In this document: piece by piece, positions 8,625-16,327 of the stretch
Position numbering within the stretch: position 1 is the stretch's first letter
Layout of the letters: every line of letters begins with the position of its first letter
NCBI GenBank assembly: GCA_900764695.1
Contig: CAAFOY010000056.1
Location: 1 to 34,260, forward strand
Origin: Lachnospiraceae bacterium
GTDB lineage: Bacteria; Bacillota_A; Clostridia; Lachnospirales; Lachnospiraceae
Length of the DNA: 34,260 nucleotides
Reading direction: 5' to 3'
Notes under the pieces: generated by a model
What the model saw: the letters and a program-made list of their open reading frames with translations, nothing else
Told to the model about the DNA's origin: nothing
Database searches by the model: none
Made by a program: the position numbers and the translations under genes

Positions 8625-9359
8625 ATGAAAGAAATTAAATTAGATGTTCACACACATACATTAGCCAGTGGGCACGCTTATGGTACAATCAACGAAATGA
8701 TTAAAGAAGCATCCAATCGTAACTTGGATATTTTAGGCATAACAGAACACGGTCCCGGAATTCCTGGTGCATGCAATCCATTCTACTTTTTCAACATAAA
8801 GGTAGTTCCACGTATGCAATATGGAGTTAAACTTATGCTTGGTGCTGAGATTAATATACTTGACTACAAAGGAACCTTAGATTTAAAGCCTGAACATATT
8901 AAACATTTAGATTTAAGAATAGCGGGAATTCATTTTCAATGTTACAAACCGAGAAGCATCGACGAAAATACTACTGCAATAATCAACGCAATAAAAAATC
9001 CTGACATTGACATAATCAGTCATCCTGATGACGGACATTGCCCTTTAGATTACGAAGCTGTAGTAAAAGCAGCTAAAGAATACCATACCTTATTAGAGCT
9101 TAACAACAACGCCCTACGTAGTTCTTCCCGTTTAAATGTAGCACAAAACCAGGAAACTCTAATGAAATTGTCAATGAAATATGATGTACCTATGATATGC
9201 GGTAGCGACGCTCACTACATGAATGACATTGCAAACTACACATGCATCGAACCAATTATTAAAAAAGTAAACTTTCCTGATAAACTTATAATCAATTATG
9301 ACTCAAAGAAATTTGAAGAATATATAAATGAAAATGCAAAAAACAGATTATACCATTAA
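8625..9359 (+). CDS. PHP-domain phosphatase (YcdX-like)
   Basis: The product is a 244-residue metal-dependent phosphatase of the PHP superfamily, close in length and motifs to E. coli YcdX. Visible metal ligands are the HTHT motif (His9, His11), ITEHGPG near residue 40, LGAEINI near 72, ISHPDDG, and GSDAHY near the C-terminus. The frame is open upstream to 8313, but I chose the ATG at 8625. It has an AGGAG Shine-Dalgarno sequence 8-9 bp upstream and begins the conserved domain (MKEIKLDVHTHT), whereas the upstream part is the hairpin element read through. The substrate is unknown. The gene is bracketed by inverted copies of that element. Confidence 0.92.
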   Translation: MKEIKLDVHTHTLASGHAYGTINEMIKEASNRNLDILGITEHGPGIPGACNPFYFFNIKVVPRMQYGVKLMLGAEINILDYKGTLDLKPEHIKHLDLRIAGIHFQCYKPRSIDENTTAIINAIKNPDIDIISHPDDGHCPLDYEAVVKAAKEYHTLLELNNNALRSSSRLNVAQNQETLMKLSMKYDVPMICGSDAHYMNDIANYTCIEPIIKKVNFPDKLIINYDSKKFEEYINENAKNRLYH

Positions 9360-9378
9360 TTTAAAAATTATAATGCAA

Positions 9379-9515
9379 ATGATGTCAAGGTCACAATATG
9401 AGCAAAGAGTGGGATAATTCCCACGATATGCGAATATTGGGTAGGATTGTGGAAGTGCATAGCACGGAATAATCCATAGGCATCAATGTTTGGTGCTTTT
9501 GCCCCCCAACATCAT
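9379..9515. repeat. Small inverted-repeat element, unknown family
   Basis: The 137-bp segment begins with ATGATGT (9379-9385) and ends with the complementary ACATCAT (9509-9515). It contains a perfect hairpin GTGGGA-TAAT-TCCCAC (9409-9424). Its base composition is more GC-rich than the flanks, with a run of six C. No coding frame is apparent. It looks like a small intergenic repeat or structured RNA, but only one copy is in the window, so repeat status is inferred. Confidence 0.5.
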
Positions 9516-9566
9516 ATAAATTGATATAACAAAATTTATAATGACTATAAAACTAATAAACTAAAT

Positions 9567-9821
9567 TTGCGATGGCTATAAAACTTAAAAGAAAGAGCAT
9601 TTGTCGCCGTCGGTTCAAATATTCAGCGCATATTCTGGCTGAAAACGCAGTTTTCAAAGTCAGAATATACACTGAATATTTAGAACTGCTACGAGCGACA
9701 AGCAGCGCGAGCGTTCTTTCGTTAAGTTTTACAGTCATCGCAAGGTAAGTTAATTGGTTTGGAACGCTACGAGCGGCAAGCAGCGCAAGCGTTCTTTCGT
9801 TAAGTTTTATAGCCATCGCAA
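9567..9821. repeat. Long hairpin (MITE-like) element, copy 2 with internal duplication
   Basis: This is the inverse-orientation copy of 8399-8579. The left arm (9567-9588) is perfectly complementary over 22 bp to the outer right arm (9800-9821). An inner right arm at 9722-9743 differs from it at two positions. The extra 78 bp come from a tandem duplication of the right end. The core is almost identical to copy 1, whereas the arms differ (GCGATGGCTAT here, GGGATGAATGT in copy 1). It ends 10 bp from the hydE stop codon and could act as its transcription end. Confidence 0.85.
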
Positions 9822-9833
9822 TACAAGTTAATT
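9684..9833. repeat. 78-bp tandem duplication
   Basis: The right-hand end of the hairpin element is repeated with an offset of exactly 78 bp. GCTACGAGCG occurs at 9688 and 9766, the arm TTAAGTTTTA at 9722 and 9800, and AAGTTAATT at 9747 and 9825. The second unit reaches the hydE stop codon, so the duplicated segment includes the last bases of the hydE end. Confidence 0.8.
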
Positions 9834-10878
9834 ATTGTATTCTGCTGTTTCCAATATCAGTTACTATATGATATCCCGTAGATTCCACCCTTAAATTAAG
9901 ACAATTTCTACACTGTGCTGATTCTTCTCCCGTACAAATCTTATTATCATACAACTCATATTTTTTTCTAACTCTTACAGGAGACAAATTAGGCATTACA
10001 ACATTTGCTCCTGCCTTTAATCCTAATTCTCTTCCATTTGGGTCTATTGTTCCAAGAGCCGTTGTAGCCGGTAGTAAAACTTTAGGAAATAACAATCTGA
10101 TTATTGCAAGTAATACTAACGTCTGTTGCAATGATCCATTTTTTTGATTATTAAATGGTGTATTTTCATGAGATAAATATGGTCCTATTCCAATCATATG
10201 CGGTCTTAAATCCTGCATAAACCTTAAGTCTTCAACCAAATTATCAGTTGTCTGGTAAGGCGAATCTACCATAAATCCTGCCCCTACCTGATATCCAATT
10301 TTTCTAAGACTGTATAAACATTCTTTTCTATTTTCAAGACTCATGTTATATGGATGTAATTTTTTATAATGTACTTCATTTGCAGTCTCATGTCTAAGCA
10401 AATACCTATCTGCTCCCATATTCCACCAATATTCGTACTCATCATAAGTTCTTTCACCTACCGACAAAGTAATAGCACAATCAGGAAATTCATTTTTTAT
10501 GCATTTAACTATTTTTCCAATCTTTTCCTTCGTAAAATAACTGTCTTCTCCACCTTGTAAAACAAATGTCCTAAATCCTAACACATATCCTTCTCTAGCA
10601 CATTCTAATATTTCATCCAAGGTAAGTCTGTATCTTTCTACTTTATCATTACTTTTTCGTATTCCACAATAATAACAATCATTTTTGCAAACATTGGTAA
10701 ATTCTATCAGTCCCCTAATATAAACATCATTTCCATATTCTCTCTCCCTCACCCTTCTTGCATAGTAAAAAAGCTTCTCTCTTTCCTCTTCACTTATCGT
10801 ATTTATCAGTTGTAACAATTCACAATCTTCTAAATTTTGGTTTTCATATAACTTTTCTATTAATTCTGTGTTCTTCAT
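9832..10878 (-). CDS. hydE: [FeFe]-hydrogenase maturase HydE (radical SAM)
   Basis: HydE is a radical SAM enzyme that works with HydG and HydF to build the diiron subcluster of the [FeFe]-hydrogenase H-cluster. The 348-residue length is typical. The radical SAM cluster motif CKNDCYYC provides Cys64, Cys68 and Cys71, followed by GIRKSN and the VLQGGEDSYF strand. A C-terminal CX7CX2C (Cys315, Cys323, Cys326) matches the optional second Fe-S site of HydE. It lies 14 bp downstream of rpe as the last gene of the priA-rpe operon. No clear Shine-Dalgarno sequence precedes the ATG. HydF and HydG are not in this window. BioB-like or PylB-like proteins are the alternatives, but the motifs fit HydE better. 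Confidence 0.9.
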   Translation of the reverse strand: MKNTELIEKLYENQNLEDCELLQLINTISEEEREKLFYYARRVREREYGNDVYIRGLIEFTNVCKNDCYYCGIRKSNDKVERYRLTLDEILECAREGYVLGFRTFVLQGGEDSYFTKEKIGKIVKCIKNEFPDCAITLSVGERTYDEYEYWWNMGADRYLLRHETANEVHYKKLHPYNMSLENRKECLYSLRKIGYQVGAGFMVDSPYQTTDNLVEDLRFMQDLRPHMIGIGPYLSHENTPFNNQKNGSLQQTLVLLAIIRLLFPKVLLPATTALGTIDPNGRELGLKAGANVVMPNLSPVRVRKKYELYDNKICTGEESAQCRNCLNLRVESTGYHIVTDIGNSRIQ

Positions 10879-10892
10879 ATTATTTATTTGAT

Positions 10893-11546
10893 TTACTTAT
10901 TAAATATTTCTTTAAATCTTTTTACATTTTCTTCTACGTTTCCTTTATATACAGCTGAGCCTGCAACAATTACATTTGCTCCGGCTTCTAACGGGACATT
11001 TACATTATCTAATGTAACCCCACCATCTACCTGTATAGCTAAATCCATATTATATTCTTCTTTTACTGCTCTAAGCACTTCAACCTTTTCAGTACATTCA
11101 TCTATATATGACTGTCCTCCAAATCCCGGATTTACTGTCATAACCAAAATCATGTCTACCATTTCCATATATGGAATTACTTCATCTACTGCTGTTGGCG
11201 GATTTAGGGCCAAACCGACTTTAAGTCCTGCTTTTTTTATTGCCTCAATAGTAGTTTTTACATCTTCACAAGCTTCTACATGTATAGTAAGAAGGTCAGC
11301 TCCTACCTCTTTAAACTGTTCAATATATCTTATTGGTTCTTCTATCATCAAATGAACATCAAATAATTTATCAGTACATCCTCTTATAGATTTAATAACA
11401 GGTATACCAAATGAAATATTTGGTACAAACATTCCATCCATGACATCTATGTGTATCCAGTCACATCCTGCCTCGTCTATTCTTTTTACATCTGCTCCTA
11501 AATTTGCAAAATCTGCTGATAAAATTGATGGTGATAACTTATTCAT
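10893..11546 (-). CDS. rpe: Ribulose-phosphate 3-epimerase
   Basis: Rpe interconverts ribulose-5-phosphate and xylulose-5-phosphate in the pentose phosphate pathway. The 217-residue TIM barrel shows SPSILSADFANLG at the N-terminus, the metal-binding strand WIHIDVMDGMFVPNISFG, DVHLMIEEP, MTVNPGFGGQ, IQVDGGV and the phosphate-binding AGSAVYKG. The start is preceded by GGAGAGG. It lies 23 bp after rsgA, as in B. subtilis where rpe follows cpgA/rsgA. Confidence 0.97.
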   Translation of the reverse strand: MNKLSPSILSADFANLGADVKRIDEAGCDWIHIDVMDGMFVPNISFGIPVIKSIRGCTDKLFDVHLMIEEPIRYIEQFKEVGADLLTIHVEACEDVKTTIEAIKKAGLKVGLALNPPTAVDEVIPYMEMVDMILVMTVNPGFGGQSYIDECTEKVEVLRAVKEEYNMDLAIQVDGGVTLDNVNVPLEAGANVIVAGSAVYKGNVEENVKRFKEIFNK

Positions 11547-11569
11547 TTTCTTTTCCTCTCCATATATAT

Positions 11570-12454
11570 TTAATATTTATTTCTTTCCATTTCTTCTAAT
11601 TCTTTATAAAGTAAAATATAATTTTCATACCTTGTCTTAGAAATTTTCCCTGAATTCACTGCTTCTTTAACCCCACATATAGGTTCATTTATATGTGCAC
11701 ACCCTCCAAATTTACATTCCGGCTCATACTGTGCCATTTCAGGAAAACAATCCTGCAACTTTTCTTTAGTCATTCCAGGTACAAACATCGAACTAAAACC
11801 GGGAGTATCTACGATATATGACTCTTTATCCATGTTAAATATTTCTGAATGCCTTGTTGTATGCTTACCTCTGCCTATTTTCTCGCTTATTTTACCTGTT
11901 TCCATTTTATCTTCATTTGTAAGCGCATTTAACATTGAAGATTTACCTACACCTGACGGTCCGGCTAAAACAGTTGTCTTTCCATATAGTAGTTTCTTTA
12001 TTTCTTCCACGCCTTCATTTTCCGTAGCGCTTGCAAATAAGACCTTATATCCTGCATTGTTGTATGTGTTCTTTAATTCTTCCATGAATTTTTCATTTCC
12101 AATGTCTATTTTATTAAAACAGATTATTGTTTCAATATTCTGATATTCCATCATTACTAAGAATCTGTCCAATAGATTTAAATTAGGATCAGGTTTTTTT
12201 ACTGCAAATACTATCATTGCCTGATCTACATTTGCAACTAATGGTCTGATAAGATCATTTTCCCTTGATAAAATTTTTACTATATTTCCTTTTTTCTCTA
12301 AAGAATCCAATATATCAACTTCTACATTGTCCCCTACTAAAGGTTTTATTTTATTATTTCTAAATTTTCCCTTTGCCTTGCATTCATATATTCCATAATC
12401 TTTTATGTGAACATAATAAAATCCCGCAATTCCTTTTATTATTTTTCCTGTCAT
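11570..12454 (-). CDS. rsgA: Ribosome small subunit-dependent GTPase RsgA
   Basis: RsgA (CpgA/YloQ) is a circularly permuted GTPase that checks late assembly of the 30S subunit. In its 294 residues the order is an N-terminal OB-fold, the G4 motif FNKID, the P-loop GPSGVGKSS, then G3 DTPGFSS, confirming the permutation. The C-terminal zinc motif is CKFGGCAHINEPIC. The start is preceded by AGGTGA. It sits between prkC (52-bp gap holding a perfect hairpin) and rpe. In B. subtilis the homologue is phosphorylated by PrkC, so the neighbourhood fits a functional link. Confidence 0.96.
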   Translation of the reverse strand: MTGKIIKGIAGFYYVHIKDYGIYECKAKGKFRNNKIKPLVGDNVEVDILDSLEKKGNIVKILSRENDLIRPLVANVDQAMIVFAVKKPDPNLNLLDRFLVMMEYQNIETIICFNKIDIGNEKFMEELKNTYNNAGYKVLFASATENEGVEEIKKLLYGKTTVLAGPSGVGKSSMLNALTNEDKMETGKISEKIGRGKHTTRHSEIFNMDKESYIVDTPGFSSMFVPGMTKEKLQDCFPEMAQYEPECKFGGCAHINEPICGVKEAVNSGKISKTRYENYILLYKELEEMERNKY

Positions 12455-12472
12455 TCTTCACCTATACAACTT

Positions 12473-12498
12473 AATAGGGGACTAAAAAGTCCCCTATT
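12473..12498 (-). other. Perfect intercistronic hairpin between prkC and rsgA
   Basis: An 11-bp stem (AATAGGGGACT at 12473-12483 with AGTCCCCTATT at 12488-12498) closes a 4-nt loop. On neither strand is it followed by a T-tract, so it is not a standard terminator. It may stabilise or process the polycistronic mRNA or weaken read-through into rsgA. Confidence 0.7.
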
Positions 12499-12506
12499 GT
12501 TATTCA

Positions 12507-14531
12507 TCATCCACCTGCGTTAATTTTAACTATACGACTACCTATCATTAATGTGTATGTACAATCTGTTCCATCCTGATTTGTTGGAACATTGATTATT
12601 GTAGTATCCCATGTTGATGCATCGTCTGTAGCTTCTGTTTGTCCATTACTATATGTTACCGTAATAACACCGCCTGTAACAGGTGTGTTGTCATCTTCAA
12701 AATATAACTGTGATTTTACTAAAACAGCCTGTTTAGATTCATTTATAACCTGTTGTGTAGTTGTCTCAGGTACAGTTGTTACTTCAACCGGTCCTAAACT
12801 TACTACAAGTCCTATTGTTGTACCCTTTGGAATTGTTCCACCTGATTTAACCGTCTGTCTTATTACTTTTCCATTAGCAACGGATTCATCATTTACATAT
12901 CGTATTTCTCCAACTTTTAATCCTGCTGCTGAAATAGAACTTTTAGCATCTTTCTCTTTCTTTCCAATCAAAGACGGTACAATAGTTGTTGTTGAAATTT
13001 TAGTTCCTCTGCTTGCCTTAATATGAACCGTATCTCCTTTTGAAACCGGTGCTCCTTCACTCGGATTAATATCTAATACAGTATCAACACTTGCTGAATT
13101 ATATTCGTATTCTATTTCCCAGTTTACTCCGATTTCATCAAGTTTTGACTCTACATCAGCTAGTTTTTCTCCAACTAGTTCCTTAGGTATTTCTAATTTT
13201 TCAGAACCTTTACTTACCGTTAAGATTACTGTTGTGTGCTTATCAATTACACTATCTGCATCAACGGACTGCTTACATATGTATCCGCTTTCATATTCAT
13301 CATTATAAACATAGCCTTCATATTGGTATCCTAACGCCTTATCATGTAATGCTTCCTGTGCTTCATCTTCTGTCATTCCTACTACATAAGGAACTATTGT
13401 CTGCTTTGAATCAATAGTAGATGATTCTTTTTGAGGTGTTGTAGGTATTTCTACGTTATTACTTTGTACAACTACTGTTATAATTATAACGATTATAATA
13501 AACATTATTATACCTGCAATAATTCCACCTACTGTAATTAACTTATCTAACTTAGGATCAACAGCATCTATATCATTGTTATCCTGTATTTTTTCAATCT
13601 TTTCATCAACTACTTTACCATCATCAGGATTTATTTTCTTAATTCCTGAATCAGTAATTAATGTTGTTTCACTTAAATCTTCATTTGAATCAAATCTTAC
13701 AAAATCATCATAAGGATTTAATAATGACTTTTTCAAATCTGCTATAAGTGATGATATTTTAGGATATCTTCTGTCTGGTTTATTCTGTGTACATTTAAGG
13801 ACTATTTTTGAAATACTTACCGGCATTTCAGGAATTATGCTTCTTATGTCAGGAACATTATTCTGAATGTGCTGTAATGCAATATTTACAGTATTATCTC
13901 CATCAAACGGTACTTTTCCTGTAAGCATTTCATACATTGTAATGCCTAGCGAATAAATATCACTTCTCTCATCTACATAACTTCCCTTTGCCTGTTCAGG
14001 AGATATGTAATGAACTGACCCCATGGCATTTCCATTTATCGTATTTGCTGAAGCAGCTTTAGCTATTCCAAAATCAGTTACTTTTACTTTTCCTTCTCTT
14101 GAAATAATAATATTCTGCGGCTTTATATCTCTATGCACTATCTGATTGTTATGTGCACACTCTATGCCCTGTGCAATCTGGATTGCAATACTTGTAGCTT
14201 CTTTTACTGAAAGCCTTTTCTTTCTTGCTATATATTGCTTTAATGTAATTCCTTCAACAAGTTCCATTACAATATAATAAAGTCCTGCATCTTCTCCTAC
14301 ATCATAAACATTTACAATATTTGTATGTTCGAGTCTTGCAGCAGACTGCGCTTCCACTCTGAATTTTGATACAAAATTCTTATCTTTACTAAATTCATGT
14401 TTTAATACTTTAATAGCTACAAATCTATTTAACTTATGGTCTTTTGCTTTATAGACATCCGACATTCCACCGGAACCTACTTTATCTAAAACCTCATACC
14501 TGTTTCCAATAAACATACCCTTCTTAATCAT
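12507..14531 (-). CDS. prkC: PASTA-domain Ser/Thr protein kinase (PrkC/Stk type)
   Basis: This membrane kinase senses muropeptides or lipid II and phosphorylates cell wall, translation and division proteins. The 674-residue protein has a kinase domain at about 12-270, with GSGGMSDV (19-26), Lys41, HRDIKPQN (His133, Asp135) and DFG (153-155). A juxtamembrane linker and one membrane helix at about 331-355 follow. Three PASTA repeats lie outside the cell at about 379-445, 447-515 and 520-585. A threonine-rich linker and an extra domain of about 70 residues at the C-terminus are not part of the basic family plan. Its start overlaps the prpC stop by 8 bp, so translation of the two is probably coupled. 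Confidence 0.96.
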   Translation of the reverse strand: MIKKGMFIGNRYEVLDKVGSGGMSDVYKAKDHKLNRFVAIKVLKHEFSKDKNFVSKFRVEAQSAARLEHTNIVNVYDVGEDAGLYYIVMELVEGITLKQYIARKKRLSVKEATSIAIQIAQGIECAHNNQIVHRDIKPQNIIISREGKVKVTDFGIAKAASANTINGNAMGSVHYISPEQAKGSYVDERSDIYSLGITMYEMLTGKVPFDGDNTVNIALQHIQNNVPDIRSIIPEMPVSISKIVLKCTQNKPDRRYPKISSLIADLKKSLLNPYDDFVRFDSNEDLSETTLITDSGIKKINPDDGKVVDEKIEKIQDNNDIDAVDPKLDKLITVGGIIAGIIMFIIIVIIITVVVQSNNVEIPTTPQKESSTIDSKQTIVPYVVGMTEDEAQEALHDKALGYQYEGYVYNDEYESGYICKQSVDADSVIDKHTTVILTVSKGSEKLEIPKELVGEKLADVESKLDEIGVNWEIEYEYNSASVDTVLDINPSEGAPVSKGDTVHIKASRGTKISTTTIVPSLIGKKEKDAKSSISAAGLKVGEIRYVNDESVANGKVIRQTVKSGGTIPKGTTIGLVVSLGPVEVTTVPETTTQQVINESKQAVLVKSQLYFEDDNTPVTGGVITVTYSNGQTEATDDASTWDTTIINVPTNQDGTDCTYTLMIGSRIVKINAGG

Positions 14532-15267
14532 TGTTACACCTCATCACTCCCGGCTCAACAAGAACAACCGATATATTATCTTTTCCACCGTTCTCATTAG
14601 CCTGATCAATAAGTCTATGGACTGCTGATTCAATATCATCGCTAGATTGAACTATTGTTTTTATCTCATAATCCTCAACCATATTAGTTAATCCATCTGA
14701 GCACAACAAAAGCTTATCATTTGGCTTTGTCTCAATCTCAAAAATATCTGCTGTCACAGCCTCTTCTGCACCTACCGCGCGTGTAATAATATTCTTTTTA
14801 AAATGAGTTCTGGCTTCTTCCTTTGCCAACTGACCTAATCTGACCATTTCTTCTACTAAAGAATGATCTCTTGTTATCTGTTGTATATCCTCATTTACAA
14901 GGTATAGTCTACTGTCACCTACATTTGCAATATAAACATGATTCTCAACAATTGTAGCTGCTACAAATGTTGTTCCCATACCTGAATAATCTTTATTAGA
15001 CTTTGCTAAATCAAGAATTATTTTATTTATCTCCATAATCCCCGAATCGAGTATATTAGCCGGATCTGTCATATTAGTTGTGCATACATATTTAATAAAT
15101 TCTTCTATGCTTTTCCTAGACGCAACATCTCCTGCCTTATGTCCGCCCATGCCATCGGCTACAATGAATAAATTTGGAAGTTTTCCAACGGAACTCATTG
15201 ATACAAATATACTATCCTGATTAATTGTTCTCATTAATCCAACATCGCTTTTTCCATATGCTTTCAC
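14524..15267 (-). CDS. prpC: PP2C-type Ser/Thr phosphatase (PrpC/Stp)
   Basis: PrpC reverses phosphorylation by the PASTA kinase encoded next to it. The 247-residue PPM/PP2C domain shows the metal-binding motifs NQDS (Asp18), VADGMGGHKAG (Asp38, Gly39), GDSRLYL, LLCSDGLTN and GGKDNISVVLV. The start is a GTG whose GTGA overlaps the rlmN stop codon by 4 bp, with AAAGGAGG 8 bp upstream. The stop codon overlaps the prkC start. The rlmN-prpC-prkC-rsgA-rpe order is the same as in B. subtilis. Confidence 0.96.
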   Translation of the reverse strand: MKAYGKSDVGLMRTINQDSIFVSMSSVGKLPNLFIVADGMGGHKAGDVASRKSIEEFIKYVCTTNMTDPANILDSGIMEINKIILDLAKSNKDYSGMGTTFVAATIVENHVYIANVGDSRLYLVNEDIQQITRDHSLVEEMVRLGQLAKEEARTHFKKNIITRAVGAEEAVTADIFEIETKPNDKLLLCSDGLTNMVEDYEIKTIVQSSDDIESAVHRLIDQANENGGKDNISVVLVEPGVMRCNND

Positions 15268-16316
15268 TCCAAATCCTCCTTTCGCTGACTCATTGCTTCG
15301 TTTCGAAGTTGACCACAGGCTCCATTTATATCTCTGCCCATCTCTCTTCTTATAGTAGCATTTATTTTATATTTTTCAACTCTCGATTTAAATTGTAAAA
15401 CAGCTTGTTTTGCAGACTGACGGTATTCTCTTTCTTTAATTGGATTTACCGGTATCAGATTAACATGACAATTCAAATCTGATACAAGTCTGCCTAATTT
15501 ATCCGCCTCTTCTATTGTATCATTTACACCTGCAACAAGACTATATTCAAATGTTATTCTTCTTCCTGTTTTATTGAAATAGTATCTGCATGCATCTAAA
15601 ACTTCTTCTATTGTATATTTATTTGCAATAGGAAGCAATTTCTTTCTGGTTTCATCATCTGATGCATGTAAGGAAATTGCCAATGTAATTTGAAAATTCA
15701 TATCTGCTAATTCCTTAATTTTTGGAATCAGTCCGCATGTTGATAACGTAATATTTCTCTGGCTTATATTTGCACCATTCTCATCTGTTATCATTCTAAT
15801 GAAATTAGTCACATTCTCAAAATTATCTAAAGGCTCGCCACTTCCCATTAAAACTATATTTGATACTCTCTCATCTATATTTTTTTCTATCTGATAAATC
15901 TGTTCAAGCAGTTCAGATGTAGTAAGATTTCTATCTAATCCATTTAGCGTTGAAGCACAAAAGCGGCATCCCATACGACATCCTGACTGTGTTGAAATAC
16001 ATACTGAATTTCCATGATGATATCTCATTAACACACTTTCAATTACTGCTCCACCTTTTATTCCAAATAAATATTTTCTTGTTCCATCTATTTTAGAAAT
16101 TAAGACCTTTTCAGGTTTAAGAGTGATTATCTCATACTTTTCATCTAATTTATGTCGCAAATCTTTTGACAAATTAGTCATTTCGTCAAAGCTTGAAACT
16201 CTGTCAATATGAAGCCATTTATATATCTGTCCTGCTCTAAAAGGCTTCTCTCCCATCTGACTTAATTCATTCTTTAATTGTTCTAAATTATATGATTTAA
16301 TGTCTAATTTTGTCAT
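15264..16316 (-). CDS. rlmN: 23S rRNA/tRNA adenine-C2 methyltransferase RlmN
   Basis: RlmN is a radical SAM enzyme that methylates C2 of A2503 in 23S rRNA and A37 of some tRNAs. In its 350 residues the radical SAM cluster motif is CRMGCRFC (Cys113, Cys117, Cys120). The catalytic pair is likely Cys106 (NSVCISTQ) and Cys334 (NGACGQL). GEPLDN and the VNLIPVNP segment are also present. The length and motifs fit RlmN rather than the resistance enzyme Cfr. It begins 11 bp after rsmB with an AGGA Shine-Dalgarno sequence, and its end overlaps prpC by 4 bp. Confidence 0.95.
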   Translation of the reverse strand: MTKLDIKSYNLEQLKNELSQMGEKPFRAGQIYKWLHIDRVSSFDEMTNLSKDLRHKLDEKYEIITLKPEKVLISKIDGTRKYLFGIKGGAVIESVLMRYHHGNSVCISTQSGCRMGCRFCASTLNGLDRNLTTSELLEQIYQIEKNIDERVSNIVLMGSGEPLDNFENVTNFIRMITDENGANISQRNITLSTCGLIPKIKELADMNFQITLAISLHASDDETRKKLLPIANKYTIEEVLDACRYYFNKTGRRITFEYSLVAGVNDTIEEADKLGRLVSDLNCHVNLIPVNPIKEREYRQSAKQAVLQFKSRVEKYKINATIRREMGRDINGACGQLRNEAMSQRKEDLE

Positions 16317-16327
16317 ATCTTTTCATC

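Larger units (their letters stand above)
9360..9831. other. Gene-free region between the PHP gene and hydE
   Basis: This 472-bp convergent intergenic region contains an inverted-repeat-bounded element (9379-9515), an AT-rich gap that includes a decayed arm-like stretch near 9541-9556, and the second long hairpin element (9567-9821). I see no plausible protein or canonical terminator apart from these hairpins. Confidence 0.75.

Noticed and set aside
9553..9816. Minus-strand 87-residue ORF in the second hairpin element
   Set aside because: It contains the same frame as copy 1 plus the duplication; differences between copies change amino acids freely and ends differ, so coding selection is not apparent.
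8399..9821. CRISPR array or IS with transposase
   Set aside because: There are only two copies of the repeat, inverted, with no regular spacers and no transposase or cas gene nearby.
10888..11355. 155-residue plus-strand ORF opposite rpe
   Set aside because: It mirrors the rpe coding sequence and has low-complexity Ser/Thr composition typical of antisense frames.
12592..13026. 144-residue plus-strand ORF opposite prkC
   Set aside because: It is the antisense of the PASTA region, with no start signal or domain.
15264..16316. Cfr-type resistance methyltransferase
   Set aside because: Length, motifs and the conserved operon position fit housekeeping RlmN.
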